From NCBI GenBank assembly GCA_030430245.1, contig JAUIFY010000010.1, positions 1 to 49,793 of the forward strand: DNA of 49,793 nucleotides, in the 5' to 3' direction. A program made the translations under genes and the position numbers. The stretch is from a bacterium. GTDB taxonomy: Bacteria > Desulfobacterota > Binatia > UBA12015. This document shows, one piece after another, positions 15,860-22,868 of this stretch. The notes beneath the pieces were generated by a model, which was given only the letters and a program-made list of their open reading frames with translations, was not told the origin of the DNA and did no database searches. Positions within the stretch are counted from its first letter, which is position 1. The number at the start of each line of letters is the position of its first letter.

Positions 15860-16105
15860 CGACGCACGAGCGCGCCGGCGGCCCCGCACCGCGGTCGGCG
15901 CGGCGAAGCGCGAGAGCACACGCGCCCTGCGCCCGACACCGAGCGACCGCGCGTGCTCTGCTTGCGACCGTGCTCGCCGCGCGTCTCGGTCTCGACACCG
16001 AGCACCCACACGTCCTGCCCTCGCGACCGGGCGCAACACGCGCCCCGTCCTCGACACCGAGCGCCACGCTCGGCGGCCGCGAGCGATTTCCGCTACAAAG
16101 CGCCC

Positions 16106-16804
16106 ATGACACTCGGCATCGGAGCGTTCTTCTATTACATCGGGCTGACGATCGCCTCGCTGCTGCCGATCGCGAACCCGTTCAGCACGGCGGCGCTCTT
16201 CCTCGCGATCACCCCGGGACTCTCCCGCGCGGAGCGCAACCGACAGGCCTTCCGCGCTTCGGTGTACATGATGGCCATCCTGCTGACCTTCCTACTCGCC
16301 GGTGCGGTCATCATGAGCTTCTTCGGGATCTCCGTCTCCGGAGTCCGGATCGCCGGCGGAATGGTCGTCTCCTTCCTCGGCTTCCGCATGCTCTTCCCGC
16401 AGGACGAGCTGAGTGCGGAGAACAAGAGCGAAGCGAGGCGCAAGCACGACGTCGCCTTCACGCCGCTCGCCATGCCGAGCCTCGCCGGGCCCGGCGCGAT
16501 CGCCGTGATCCTCGGCGTGTCCGCGCAGATCGAGAACTGGCTGGCGTACGTCGTGGTCGGCCTCGGCGTCGTCGCGACGGCCGCCCTCTGCTGGCTCGTC
16601 CTGCGCGGCGCAGGTCAGCTCGTCGAGCTCCTGGGCCGCAACGGGATCGACGCCATCGCGCGCATCATGGGCTTCCTGCTCATCTGCATCGGAATCCAGT
16701 TCATCGCGTTCGGCATTCGCGACTTCATCATCGATCCGGAGTTCTGGGAGCCGAGCACGACCCAGATGATCTCGCCGGTGGTGGACGCCACGCCGGAGAA
16801 GTAG
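16106..16804 (+). CDS. MarC family integral membrane protein
   Basis: This 232-residue protein has six transmembrane helices and the MarC family hallmarks: ANPFSTAALFLAITPG near residue 24, a central FTPLAMPSLAGPGAIAVI, and a final IARIMGFLLICIGIQFI helix. A hydrophilic loop (ELSAENKSEARRKHD) separates the two halves. MarC proteins were once linked to multiple antibiotic resistance but a transport role has not been proven; this remains an inner-membrane protein of unknown substrate. ATG 16106 is the first methionine in the frame before the first helix. Upstream, 15860-16105 contains the word GACACCGAGC three times and no gene. Confidence 0.9.
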   Translation: MTLGIGAFFYYIGLTIASLLPIANPFSTAALFLAITPGLSRAERNRQAFRASVYMMAILLTFLLAGAVIMSFFGISVSGVRIAGGMVVSFLGFRMLFPQDELSAENKSEARRKHDVAFTPLAMPSLAGPGAIAVILGVSAQIENWLAYVVVGLGVVATAALCWLVLRGAGQLVELLGRNGIDAIARIMGFLLICIGIQFIAFGIRDFIIDPEFWEPSTTQMISPVVDATPEK

Positions 16805-16877
16805 CGGCGGCGTCCACCGACGCCGCGGACGTTTCGAGTTGACGAGTTCGGCCCCCGTGGTCCTAGGTGGTGGGACC

Positions 16878-17777
16878 ATGCGAACCAGGATCGGCGCACT
16901 GCCCCTCCTCGCCACCCTCGGCGCCACACTCGCCGCCCACCCGGTCGCGGCGCAGAGCGGCGTCCGCGACTCCCTCGACGACTCCTCGATTCTGGTGAAC
17001 AAGGACGTGGGCGAGGAGCGCTGGGCGATCTCCTTCCACCACGCCTCGAGCACCGTGACCGGAAACGTGTTCTTCCCGGACGGCCGCGACCCCGCGTTCG
17101 TGTGGTGCGCCCCCGCAGGTGCGCCCGGATCGATCGAGCCGGGCGCGCCGGACCTGGAGCTGGCGTGCTACGGCAGCGACCCGTGCGAAGGAGCGCCGTG
17201 CGCGGGTCCGGCCTGGTCGTTCCTCGCGAACGTGGCGCTGCCGGTCTCGTTCTTCCTCGTCGGGGACGGCCCGGCCCCGACGACCTCACCCACCCCGGCG
17301 CCCTCCCCGACGCCGGCACCCACCGCGGTCCCCACATCCGCGCCCCCCCTGACCACGCCGAGCGACGGCAGCGTCCCAGCGTCACCGGATGCGCTCTTCG
17401 CGTTCCTCCAGTCTCGCGCCTACACGACGTTCGCCGCCGAGTCCGAGGTCCGCCCGACGAGCGCCCCGCACATGTCGTTCGTCCGCACGTTTCTGAACCC
17501 GGCGCTCGAGGCGTCGCTCGCCACGGGTGCCCGCTCGCACCCCGTCGGCGCCGCCGCGGTGAAGGAGCTCTACGACAGCCGAGGCGAGCTGGCCGGCTGG
17601 GCCGCGATGGTGAAGGTCACGGACAGCGACGGCGGCGATGGTGCCGCCTGGTACTGGTACGAGGTCTTCAGCCCGACGACCGGGTCACCGACGATCGAGG
17701 GCGTGGGAAACACGGTGTGCACCGGGTGTCACGCGTCCGGCTCGGACTTCGTGCGGGTGCCGTTTCCGCTGCAGTGA
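16878..17777 (+). CDS. Secreted cytochrome P460-like monoheme protein with Pro/Thr linker
   Basis: The 299-residue protein has a signal peptide ending in VAAQS. Residues about 27-130 are a beta-rich domain with several cysteines; a low-complexity linker rich in PT/PA repeats (about 135-165) separates it from a C-terminal domain. That domain contains VKELYDSRGELAGWAAMVKV and WYWYEVF, then CTGCHASGSDFV at 281-292, with Cys281, Cys284 and proximal His285. The order, the aromatic WYWYE and the C-terminal heme site match the cytochrome P460 family. In ammonia oxidisers P460 acts on hydroxylamine using a Lys cross-linked heme. Whether the cross-linking Lys is present here cannot be decided by eye, so catalysis is unproven. 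Confidence 0.75.
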   Translation: MRTRIGALPLLATLGATLAAHPVAAQSGVRDSLDDSSILVNKDVGEERWAISFHHASSTVTGNVFFPDGRDPAFVWCAPAGAPGSIEPGAPDLELACYGSDPCEGAPCAGPAWSFLANVALPVSFFLVGDGPAPTTSPTPAPSPTPAPTAVPTSAPPLTTPSDGSVPASPDALFAFLQSRAYTTFAAESEVRPTSAPHMSFVRTFLNPALEASLATGARSHPVGAAAVKELYDSRGELAGWAAMVKVTDSDGGDGAAWYWYEVFSPTTGSPTIEGVGNTVCTGCHASGSDFVRVPFPLQ

Positions 17778-17841
17778 CGAGGAACCGGGCCGGGGCCGAC
17801 GTCGGAGCGAACGCACCGGGCTCTTCGGTCTGGCCTTCGAT

Positions 17842-18025
17842 TCAGAACGGCGCCACGACCGTGGCGCTCTCGATGTTCTCCGCGCGCCCGGGTTCCATCC
17901 GGCACAGCACGACGGCCGGCCGCTCGTCGAGCGTTGGCAACGAGAAGAAGAACCGTATAGCGGTACCCCGCGGCGTCGGTGATTTCCGACACCCTTGCCA
18001 CCCATTCCGGGCCGGAGGTACCCAT
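17842..18025 (-). pseudogene. Probable frameshifted small gene, antisense to the start of the next gene
   Basis: On the minus strand, one frame from ATG 18025 gives PEWVARVSEITDAAGYRYTV with good third-position GC. After the TTCTTCTTC run (about 17945-17955) that frame becomes poor, while the shifted frame reads LDERPAVVLCRMEPGRAEN and then IESATVVAPF to a stop at 17842, with nearly every codon ending in G or C. The two parts would join into one protein of about 58 residues if one base is removed at the run. This pattern indicates a real gene broken by a frameshift, a sequencing error or a programmed slip. The family is not recognised. Confidence 0.4.
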
Positions 18026-18863
18026 GGCACGCTCGAAACACCTCAAGACAGGCTTGCTGTTGCTCGTCGGATTGCTCGTCGCCGACGACGCAGCAGCTCT
18101 CTTCCTACCGCGACTCCCGGCCCCACCGATCGACGACGGCCTGACCGTCGACGAGAAGGCGGCGCCGAAGAGCGACTGGATTCCGAGCCTCGATCTCGCC
18201 GTGAATGCGGATGCCCGGGCGACCTGGGAGGATGTCGTCGCGAAGCCGCAGGGAGGCGGCGACGCCCAGGAAGGTGAGATCGAGCTACAAACGTACGGCG
18301 TTCGCGTCGAGTGGCTCCCCTACCACGGGCTCAGCATTCAGGCTCTGCTCGGCCACAACACGGGAACCAGCGGCCCCTTCGATCTGACGGGCAGGATCGC
18401 CGGAGCGGGATTCACCGCCGCGTACGCCGACAATCCGTTCAGCCAAGACCCCTCGTTCGCCCTGTTCGGAACCTTGAACGGAGTCTATACGAACAGTGAC
18501 TTCCGTGATGTGAAGAACACGATCAACACCTGGTCGGCGACCCTCCGACTCGGCGCGATCAAGAGAGTCGGAAACTGGCTCGGCAGCTTCTACGCCGGCC
18601 CGTCGTTTCAGGACTTCACGCGGTATCAGACGACGAGCCTGGCACCGCTGGGCGGAACGGGCTACCAGACCTTCGAGGTTCGCCCGAAGTCGCGATGGAA
18701 CGGCGTCATCGGCGCAAGCATCGGCATCGGAGGCTGTCACGAGGCCGTCGTGGCACCACTCAGTTTCGCGGTGGAAGGCGGGATCGGAGATCGCCGGTAC
18801 GTGTCCGGCAACTTGCGATACCAGTGGGGCGTCGACGATTGCACGACGTTCGCGCTCTTCTGA
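18024..18863 (+). CDS. Predicted outer-membrane beta-barrel protein
   Basis: A 279-residue exported protein; ATG 18024 follows GGAGGT by 4 bases. The signal peptide has a strong Leu/Val core (LLLLVGLLVAD), and the cleavage site is likely after DAAA. The mature chain alternates polar and hydrophobic residues in strands ending in aromatic residues, for example TYGVRVEWLPYHGLSIQALL, GAGFTAAYADNPF and YVSGNLRYQWGVDDC. It ends with Phe (TTFALF), the typical signal for outer-membrane insertion by the BAM machinery. About ten to twelve strands can be counted by eye. No specific porin or adhesin family is recognised. Two cysteines (about residues 240 and 274) could form a disulfide. Confidence 0.72.
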   Translation: MARSKHLKTGLLLLVGLLVADDAAALFLPRLPAPPIDDGLTVDEKAAPKSDWIPSLDLAVNADARATWEDVVAKPQGGGDAQEGEIELQTYGVRVEWLPYHGLSIQALLGHNTGTSGPFDLTGRIAGAGFTAAYADNPFSQDPSFALFGTLNGVYTNSDFRDVKNTINTWSATLRLGAIKRVGNWLGSFYAGPSFQDFTRYQTTSLAPLGGTGYQTFEVRPKSRWNGVIGASIGIGGCHEAVVAPLSFAVEGGIGDRRYVSGNLRYQWGVDDCTTFALF

Positions 18864-18882
18864 TCGCCGCCCCCAGCGCGCC

Positions 18883-20430
18883 TCACCCCCCGTCACCGGC
18901 GACCCCTCCCGCGCACGCTCCGTGGCACATCCGGAGCTCGATCGGATCGCCGCCGTCGAAGCGCCCGACATGCGGGGTCCAGCTCAGGTCGTCGGAGCGG
19001 CGGATGAAGAGGCTCAGGTGATTCGGCTCTCCGTTCGGAACCCACTCGGGATGGGCGAGGGCGGCGTCGAGGAGTGAGGACAGTCGAGCGCCTCCGGCCG
19101 TGATCTCTTCCGCTCCCTCGGGAACGAGCACGTCGATCTCGACCGTGGCGAGCCTCTGTCGGGACGAGACGTCGGCGGTCCGGTTGCGTGCGCCCCCCGA
19201 GTCGACGAAGTCATCCCGGTTCGGCACCCCGACGTCGATCGACAACCGGATCCTGCGATCCTTCTTGTTGCGGTTTCGCAAGGGGATCCGGAGCGTGGCG
19301 TCCGCGACCGAGTCGGCTCCGGAGAACGACGACCCGGCCATGCGTACCGCGATCTCGGTTCGTCCCCGGCGGCGAAGCGTCTTGCCGACGTCGTCCTCGC
19401 CGGATTGCGGCGACCAGACGCTCTCCACGTAGTCGATGTGCGACTCGAAGATGTTCACGTTGTACGTCGCGCCTCGCGTGCCGAAGCTGTAGAAGATCCG
19501 GCCGCCCTCCTTGTCGAAACGGGGGTGGTGTTCGGCGTTGTAGGTCGAGAAAGACTCCCCCGGCCAGGAATGCGCCTGCTCCACGACCAGCGATGGCTCC
19601 CAGGGGCCCTCGAGGTCCGTCGACGTGTGCATCTGGATCGCGGAGACGAAGCCTTCCGAATAGATCCGATTGCCCACGCAGATCCACTTGCCGAGGTACT
19701 CGTTGCGGTACGGCCGGCAGTTGTTCGCATTGCGCATCAGAACCCTCCGCTCGGCTTCCGGATCACCGACCCAACCGTCCTCGGTCAGGTACTCGAGCGC
19801 TTCGAGATCGAGATGATCCTGCACCGCGACGCGCGACAGATGAACGACGGAGGAGAGGTAGCCCTTGCGTCGGGTCAGTCGATAGACGTACCCGTCGTGC
19901 ACGAGGGCGGCGCCGGGTACGTCGCGCCAGCGCGGATCGTCCGGAGGAAGGCCGACGAGGTAGTCGAAGCCGGCGTCCGCATCGACCATCCCCGCGACGC
20001 CCATGACCGACGAGACGAGCGGCTCGACGCTCTCGACACGGCGGTAGTTCGCGAACACGTCTCCGTCGAGAACGTAAGCTCCGTTCAGCCAGACGGAGAA
20101 CTCGCCGGCCACCCGCGGAAGCACGGGCCTGTGGCGGTTCCCGCGATGGTAGGTCAACTCCACTCCGTCTCCGGCGTCGAAGTCGGTGGTCGAGGCCATC
20201 GAGTTCGGATGGAACGGACGGCCATCGTGGAAGATCGTGTCGCCGAACAGAAAATGGACGCGCCCCTGCCACTCGAACAGAACGGGCGAATCCTGCCCCC
20301 GAACTCTCGCGGGGTGATCCAGGGCCCCGGTCAACTCCCCGACCCGACGGGTAAATACGCGATACTCGCTCGCGAAGACGCTCTCGGCGAGTAGAACTAC
20401 GCACACGACTGCCTGCACGATGCGGCGCAT
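18883..20430 (-). CDS. Secreted DUF4185-like beta-propeller protein
   Basis: This 515-residue protein starts at ATG 20430, preceded by GGAGGGATC, with a short signal peptide (VVCVVLLAESVFAS). The opening ARVRGQDSPVLFEWQGRVHF continues with LFGDTIFHDG. Combined with later blades such as NEYLGKWICVGNRIYS and FSTYNAEHHPRFDKEGG, this fits the DUF4185 family, which has a five-bladed propeller fold similar to glycoside hydrolases of the GH32/43/117 type. The C-terminal 150 residues are an extra beta domain. It is extracytoplasmic and may bind or cleave a glycan; catalytic acids cannot be assigned with confidence. It diverges from the SGNH hydrolase at 20867, and the two may respond to the same substrate. 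Confidence 0.75.
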   Translation of the reverse strand: MRRIVQAVVCVVLLAESVFASEYRVFTRRVGELTGALDHPARVRGQDSPVLFEWQGRVHFLFGDTIFHDGRPFHPNSMASTTDFDAGDGVELTYHRGNRHRPVLPRVAGEFSVWLNGAYVLDGDVFANYRRVESVEPLVSSVMGVAGMVDADAGFDYLVGLPPDDPRWRDVPGAALVHDGYVYRLTRRKGYLSSVVHLSRVAVQDHLDLEALEYLTEDGWVGDPEAERRVLMRNANNCRPYRNEYLGKWICVGNRIYSEGFVSAIQMHTSTDLEGPWEPSLVVEQAHSWPGESFSTYNAEHHPRFDKEGGRIFYSFGTRGATYNVNIFESHIDYVESVWSPQSGEDDVGKTLRRRGRTEIAVRMAGSSFSGADSVADATLRIPLRNRNKKDRRIRLSIDVGVPNRDDFVDSGGARNRTADVSSRQRLATVEIDVLVPEGAEEITAGGARLSSLLDAALAHPEWVPNGEPNHLSLFIRRSDDLSWTPHVGRFDGGDPIELRMCHGACAGGVAGDGG

Positions 20431-20866
20431 GGCCGATCCCTCCCGGCTTCGGCCCAGCGGCGTGGCCCGCGCACGGGCCCGCGTCACCGAGTCAAGTTAA
20501 AGATTGCTCCGCACCGGTTCGCCGGTCGCCGTTTCGGCCGGGGCACGGACTCTGGTTCGCGGGAAAAGCAAGCGGTCTGCCAAGGCGGCCGGGCTCGCAA
20601 ACTCCACCTCGTGCGCCGGCCCCGTCGGACGCAGCGGACAGTCGCGCGCCGGACCGTGCCTCCCACCGAGGACACCGGAGCGCCGCCGCCGACTCCCGCC
20701 GCGACCGTCCTGCCGGCAGGTCACGGCGTGTCGTCCACAGCCGACAGCCGCCTCGCGAGGAACGGCCTCGAGCGGCGAGATCTCGGGCCGTTCGCCTCGG
20801 CAGGCCAGTTGCAACGAGGCGTCCCGAACACGCGGCCCGCGGCCGCCAGCTCATCGGGAGGAAACC
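20431..20866. other. 436-bp divergent intergenic region
   Basis: This gap separates the starts of the DUF4185 and SGNH genes and should hold both promoters. The only base-composition feature is a short AT-richer patch near 20490-20515 (CAAGTTAAAGATTG). Open frames on both strands lack motifs and have lower third-position GC than real genes here. One minus-strand frame ending at 20497 has intermediate codon bias over its last 38 codons, but nothing recognisable. Confidence 0.5.
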
Positions 20867-22102
20867 GTGGTCAACAACTCGATTCGGGTCGTCGCGACCT
20901 GCCTCGCTCTGCTCGCACCGAACGTGGAGGCGCGCGTCGACGTCGCCTTCGATCAGCGCCTACCCGGCAAGAAGCAGGTCCAGTGCGCCGACACGCTCGG
21001 CGATCTCGTATTCATCGGGCGTACGCGAGGCGGCTCGAGCGCCGAGCTCACCGCGCTCGACATCTCGGATCCGAGCGCGCCGCGGACGGTCTGGGAGCAT
21101 GAGCTCCGCGGCTCGGCAAACGGCCTGACGATCGTCGACGAGACCCTCTACGTGGCGACCGGGGCCAACCGAGCCGAGCTCCTGGTGATCGAGCCGCGCG
21201 ACGGTGCGATCCTCGCGGCCCTCGATCTTCCGGGTCCGCGAGACGCGACCGGAATTGCGTCGCTGGGTCGAGGGCTCCTCCTCCAGAGAAACACGGGCGG
21301 CGGAGACGACGCGTTCCTGATCGACATCCGCGACCGCGGCGCACCGGCGGTCGTGACGAGTTGGAACGGTCGGGTCCTCGAGGAGACACCGGAGGCGACA
21401 GCCCTGCCCGATCACTTCGTGCCAAATCTCGCGGTCCGGGTGGATCGGCCATGGTCCCCAGGAACGATGCTCCATCTGCTCTTCGCCCGTCAGCCGGTCG
21501 AGCTCGAGATTCTTCGTCGCGACGTCGTACGGTTCCCGGACAACGACGGCGATGGAGTGTTCCGCCTCGGCTGTCTGGGAGACTCGAACACGTTCGGGTA
21601 CCCCGGCTTGCCACGCTCGTGGTGCGTCCAGCTCCGCGACATCATCGACGACCCGTTCTTCGAGGTCCTCCTGATCGCCGCACCCGGGGCTACCGCCAAC
21701 CCGCAGACGATCTTCGATGAGAGATTCGACGCGGCCCATCACCTCGAGAGCGCGATCGAGTCCGGCGTCGACGCCGTGCTGCTGGCCTACGGCACGAACG
21801 ATCTCCAGCAGGGGTATTCGCCGGAAGAGATCGCGCGCGCCTACCGAGAGCATCGGGCCGTCGCCGAAGCGGCCGGAATCGACTTCTACGTCGCGTCGAC
21901 GCCCGGTCGCCTCCCCGATCCCACCGCCGATTCGATGGTCGTCGCCGTGAACGAGATCCTGGCCGCGACCTTCCCCGAGCGACTCGTGGACTTCTTCTCC
22001 GGCTTCGTGCCCGAGCTGTACCGCGATCGTCTACACTTCACCGAGCGGGGACAGGCTCTTCGAGCCGAGCGTGCGCACGAGGTCCTCGGCCCCCGGCGGT
22101 AG
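20867..22102 (+). CDS. Secreted SGNH/GDSL hydrolase with N-terminal propeller-like module
   Basis: GTG 20867 follows a textbook GGGAGGAAACC ribosome binding site. The 411-residue protein has a short signal peptide (VVATCLALLAPNVEARV). Residues about 28-215 contain repeats of the LVIVD/propeller type (for example GDLVFIGRTRG and VDETLYVATGA). The C-terminal hydrolase shows the SGNH blocks: GDSN at 238-241 with nucleophile Ser240, APGATA as the second oxyanion block, GTND at 309-312 with Asn311, and DRLH at 387-390 giving Asp387 and His390. It is expected to deacetylate or hydrolyse esters outside the cytoplasm, perhaps on a carbohydrate. It diverges from the DUF4185 gene, which may supply complementary glycan activity (inference). 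Confidence 0.87.
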   Translation: MVNNSIRVVATCLALLAPNVEARVDVAFDQRLPGKKQVQCADTLGDLVFIGRTRGGSSAELTALDISDPSAPRTVWEHELRGSANGLTIVDETLYVATGANRAELLVIEPRDGAILAALDLPGPRDATGIASLGRGLLLQRNTGGGDDAFLIDIRDRGAPAVVTSWNGRVLEETPEATALPDHFVPNLAVRVDRPWSPGTMLHLLFARQPVELEILRRDVVRFPDNDGDGVFRLGCLGDSNTFGYPGLPRSWCVQLRDIIDDPFFEVLLIAAPGATANPQTIFDERFDAAHHLESAIESGVDAVLLAYGTNDLQQGYSPEEIARAYREHRAVAEAAGIDFYVASTPGRLPDPTADSMVVAVNEILAATFPERLVDFFSGFVPELYRDRLHFTERGQALRAERAHEVLGPRR

Positions 22103-22125
22103 ACGACGGGTGACGCGCCGCCGCC

Positions 22126-22785
22126 TCAGCGCCGCGTGCCCCAGGTGTTCCAATGCGTCAGGCTCTTCGGGGAGATGCGCTTCGCCTCCTTGAAGTCCTT
22201 TCCGGTGAAGTACGCGACGGGGAAGAGCACGGTCTGCGTCACGTGCTTCGGGACCCCCAGCATCTCCGCCGCCTCCTTCTCATGAGCGAGGTGGAGCGTG
22301 GTCCACGCCATCCCGAGGCCGCGTGCGCGGCCGGCCATCATGAACGACCACGCCGCCGGCAGGATCGAGCCGTACGTCGACGCCTGGGCGAACGCGCCGG
22401 CGTCCTCGACCCGACCTTCGATGCAGAACAGCACCATGACCGGGGCCTTCTCGATGTTCTCGGCGAGGTACATCGCCGAGTCGAGGACGCGGGGCATCTG
22501 CTCCCCTCGGGGATCGTCCTCCGCGAACCCGAAGCCCTCGGACGCGCGCATGTTGGCGTACGCCTCCATTCCCTGGCGGTAGAGATCCCCGAGCGCCTTA
22601 CGCTTGGCCTCGTCGGTCACCACGATGACGCTCCAGCCTTGCGAATTCGAGCCGGTCGGCGCCTGGAAGGCGACGTCGATGCACTCCTCGATGACCTCCG
22701 GCTCGACCGGGCGCGTGAAGTCGAGGCGCTTGCGCACCGAGCGGGTCGTACGGAGGAGGCGGTCCGTGGCGTCGATGTCGATCAT
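22126..22785 (-). CDS. Nitroreductase family protein
   Basis: A 219-residue FMN-dependent reductase of the nitroreductase superfamily. It begins with a DRLLRTTRSVRKRLDF motif that contacts FMN phosphate through Arg/Ser residues, then IDVAFQAPTGSNSQGWSVIV, the standard Ser-Asn-x-Q FMN pocket. It ends with ARGLGMAWTTLHL and GVPKHVTQTVLFPVAYFTG, the second FMN half site. A dimer is expected, reducing nitro groups, quinones or other electrophiles with NAD(P)H. ATG 22785 was preferred; a GTG 15 bases upstream is the only alternative and has a ribosome binding site too close to it. It converges with the SGNH gene with 23 bp between. Confidence 0.87.
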   Translation of the reverse strand: MIDIDATDRLLRTTRSVRKRLDFTRPVEPEVIEECIDVAFQAPTGSNSQGWSVIVVTDEAKRKALGDLYRQGMEAYANMRASEGFGFAEDDPRGEQMPRVLDSAMYLAENIEKAPVMVLFCIEGRVEDAGAFAQASTYGSILPAAWSFMMAGRARGLGMAWTTLHLAHEKEAAEMLGVPKHVTQTVLFPVAYFTGKDFKEAKRISPKSLTHWNTWGTRR

Positions 22786-22868
22786 GCCGGAACCATACAC
22801 GTTCCTCGGCGCGCGTCATCCACGACCCCCCCGCGAGGCGCGCGACCGCGCTCCTCCGCCCGCGAGAC

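Noticed and set aside
12716..16057. Very long open frame on the minus strand across the MscS, ZIP and cysteine-cluster genes
   Set aside because: It is an antisense frame kept open by GC-rich codon bias. Its translation is Arg/Glu/Asp-rich without motifs, while the plus-strand genes have clear family motifs.
15860..16105. Three copies of GACACCGAGC before marC
   Set aside because: Copies are short, irregularly spaced and without dyad structure; chance or minor repeats are equally likely.
20497..20814. Minus-strand open frame in the DUF4185/SGNH gap
   Set aside because: Codon bias is intermediate only in its last part, there is no start signal, and nothing in it is recognisable.
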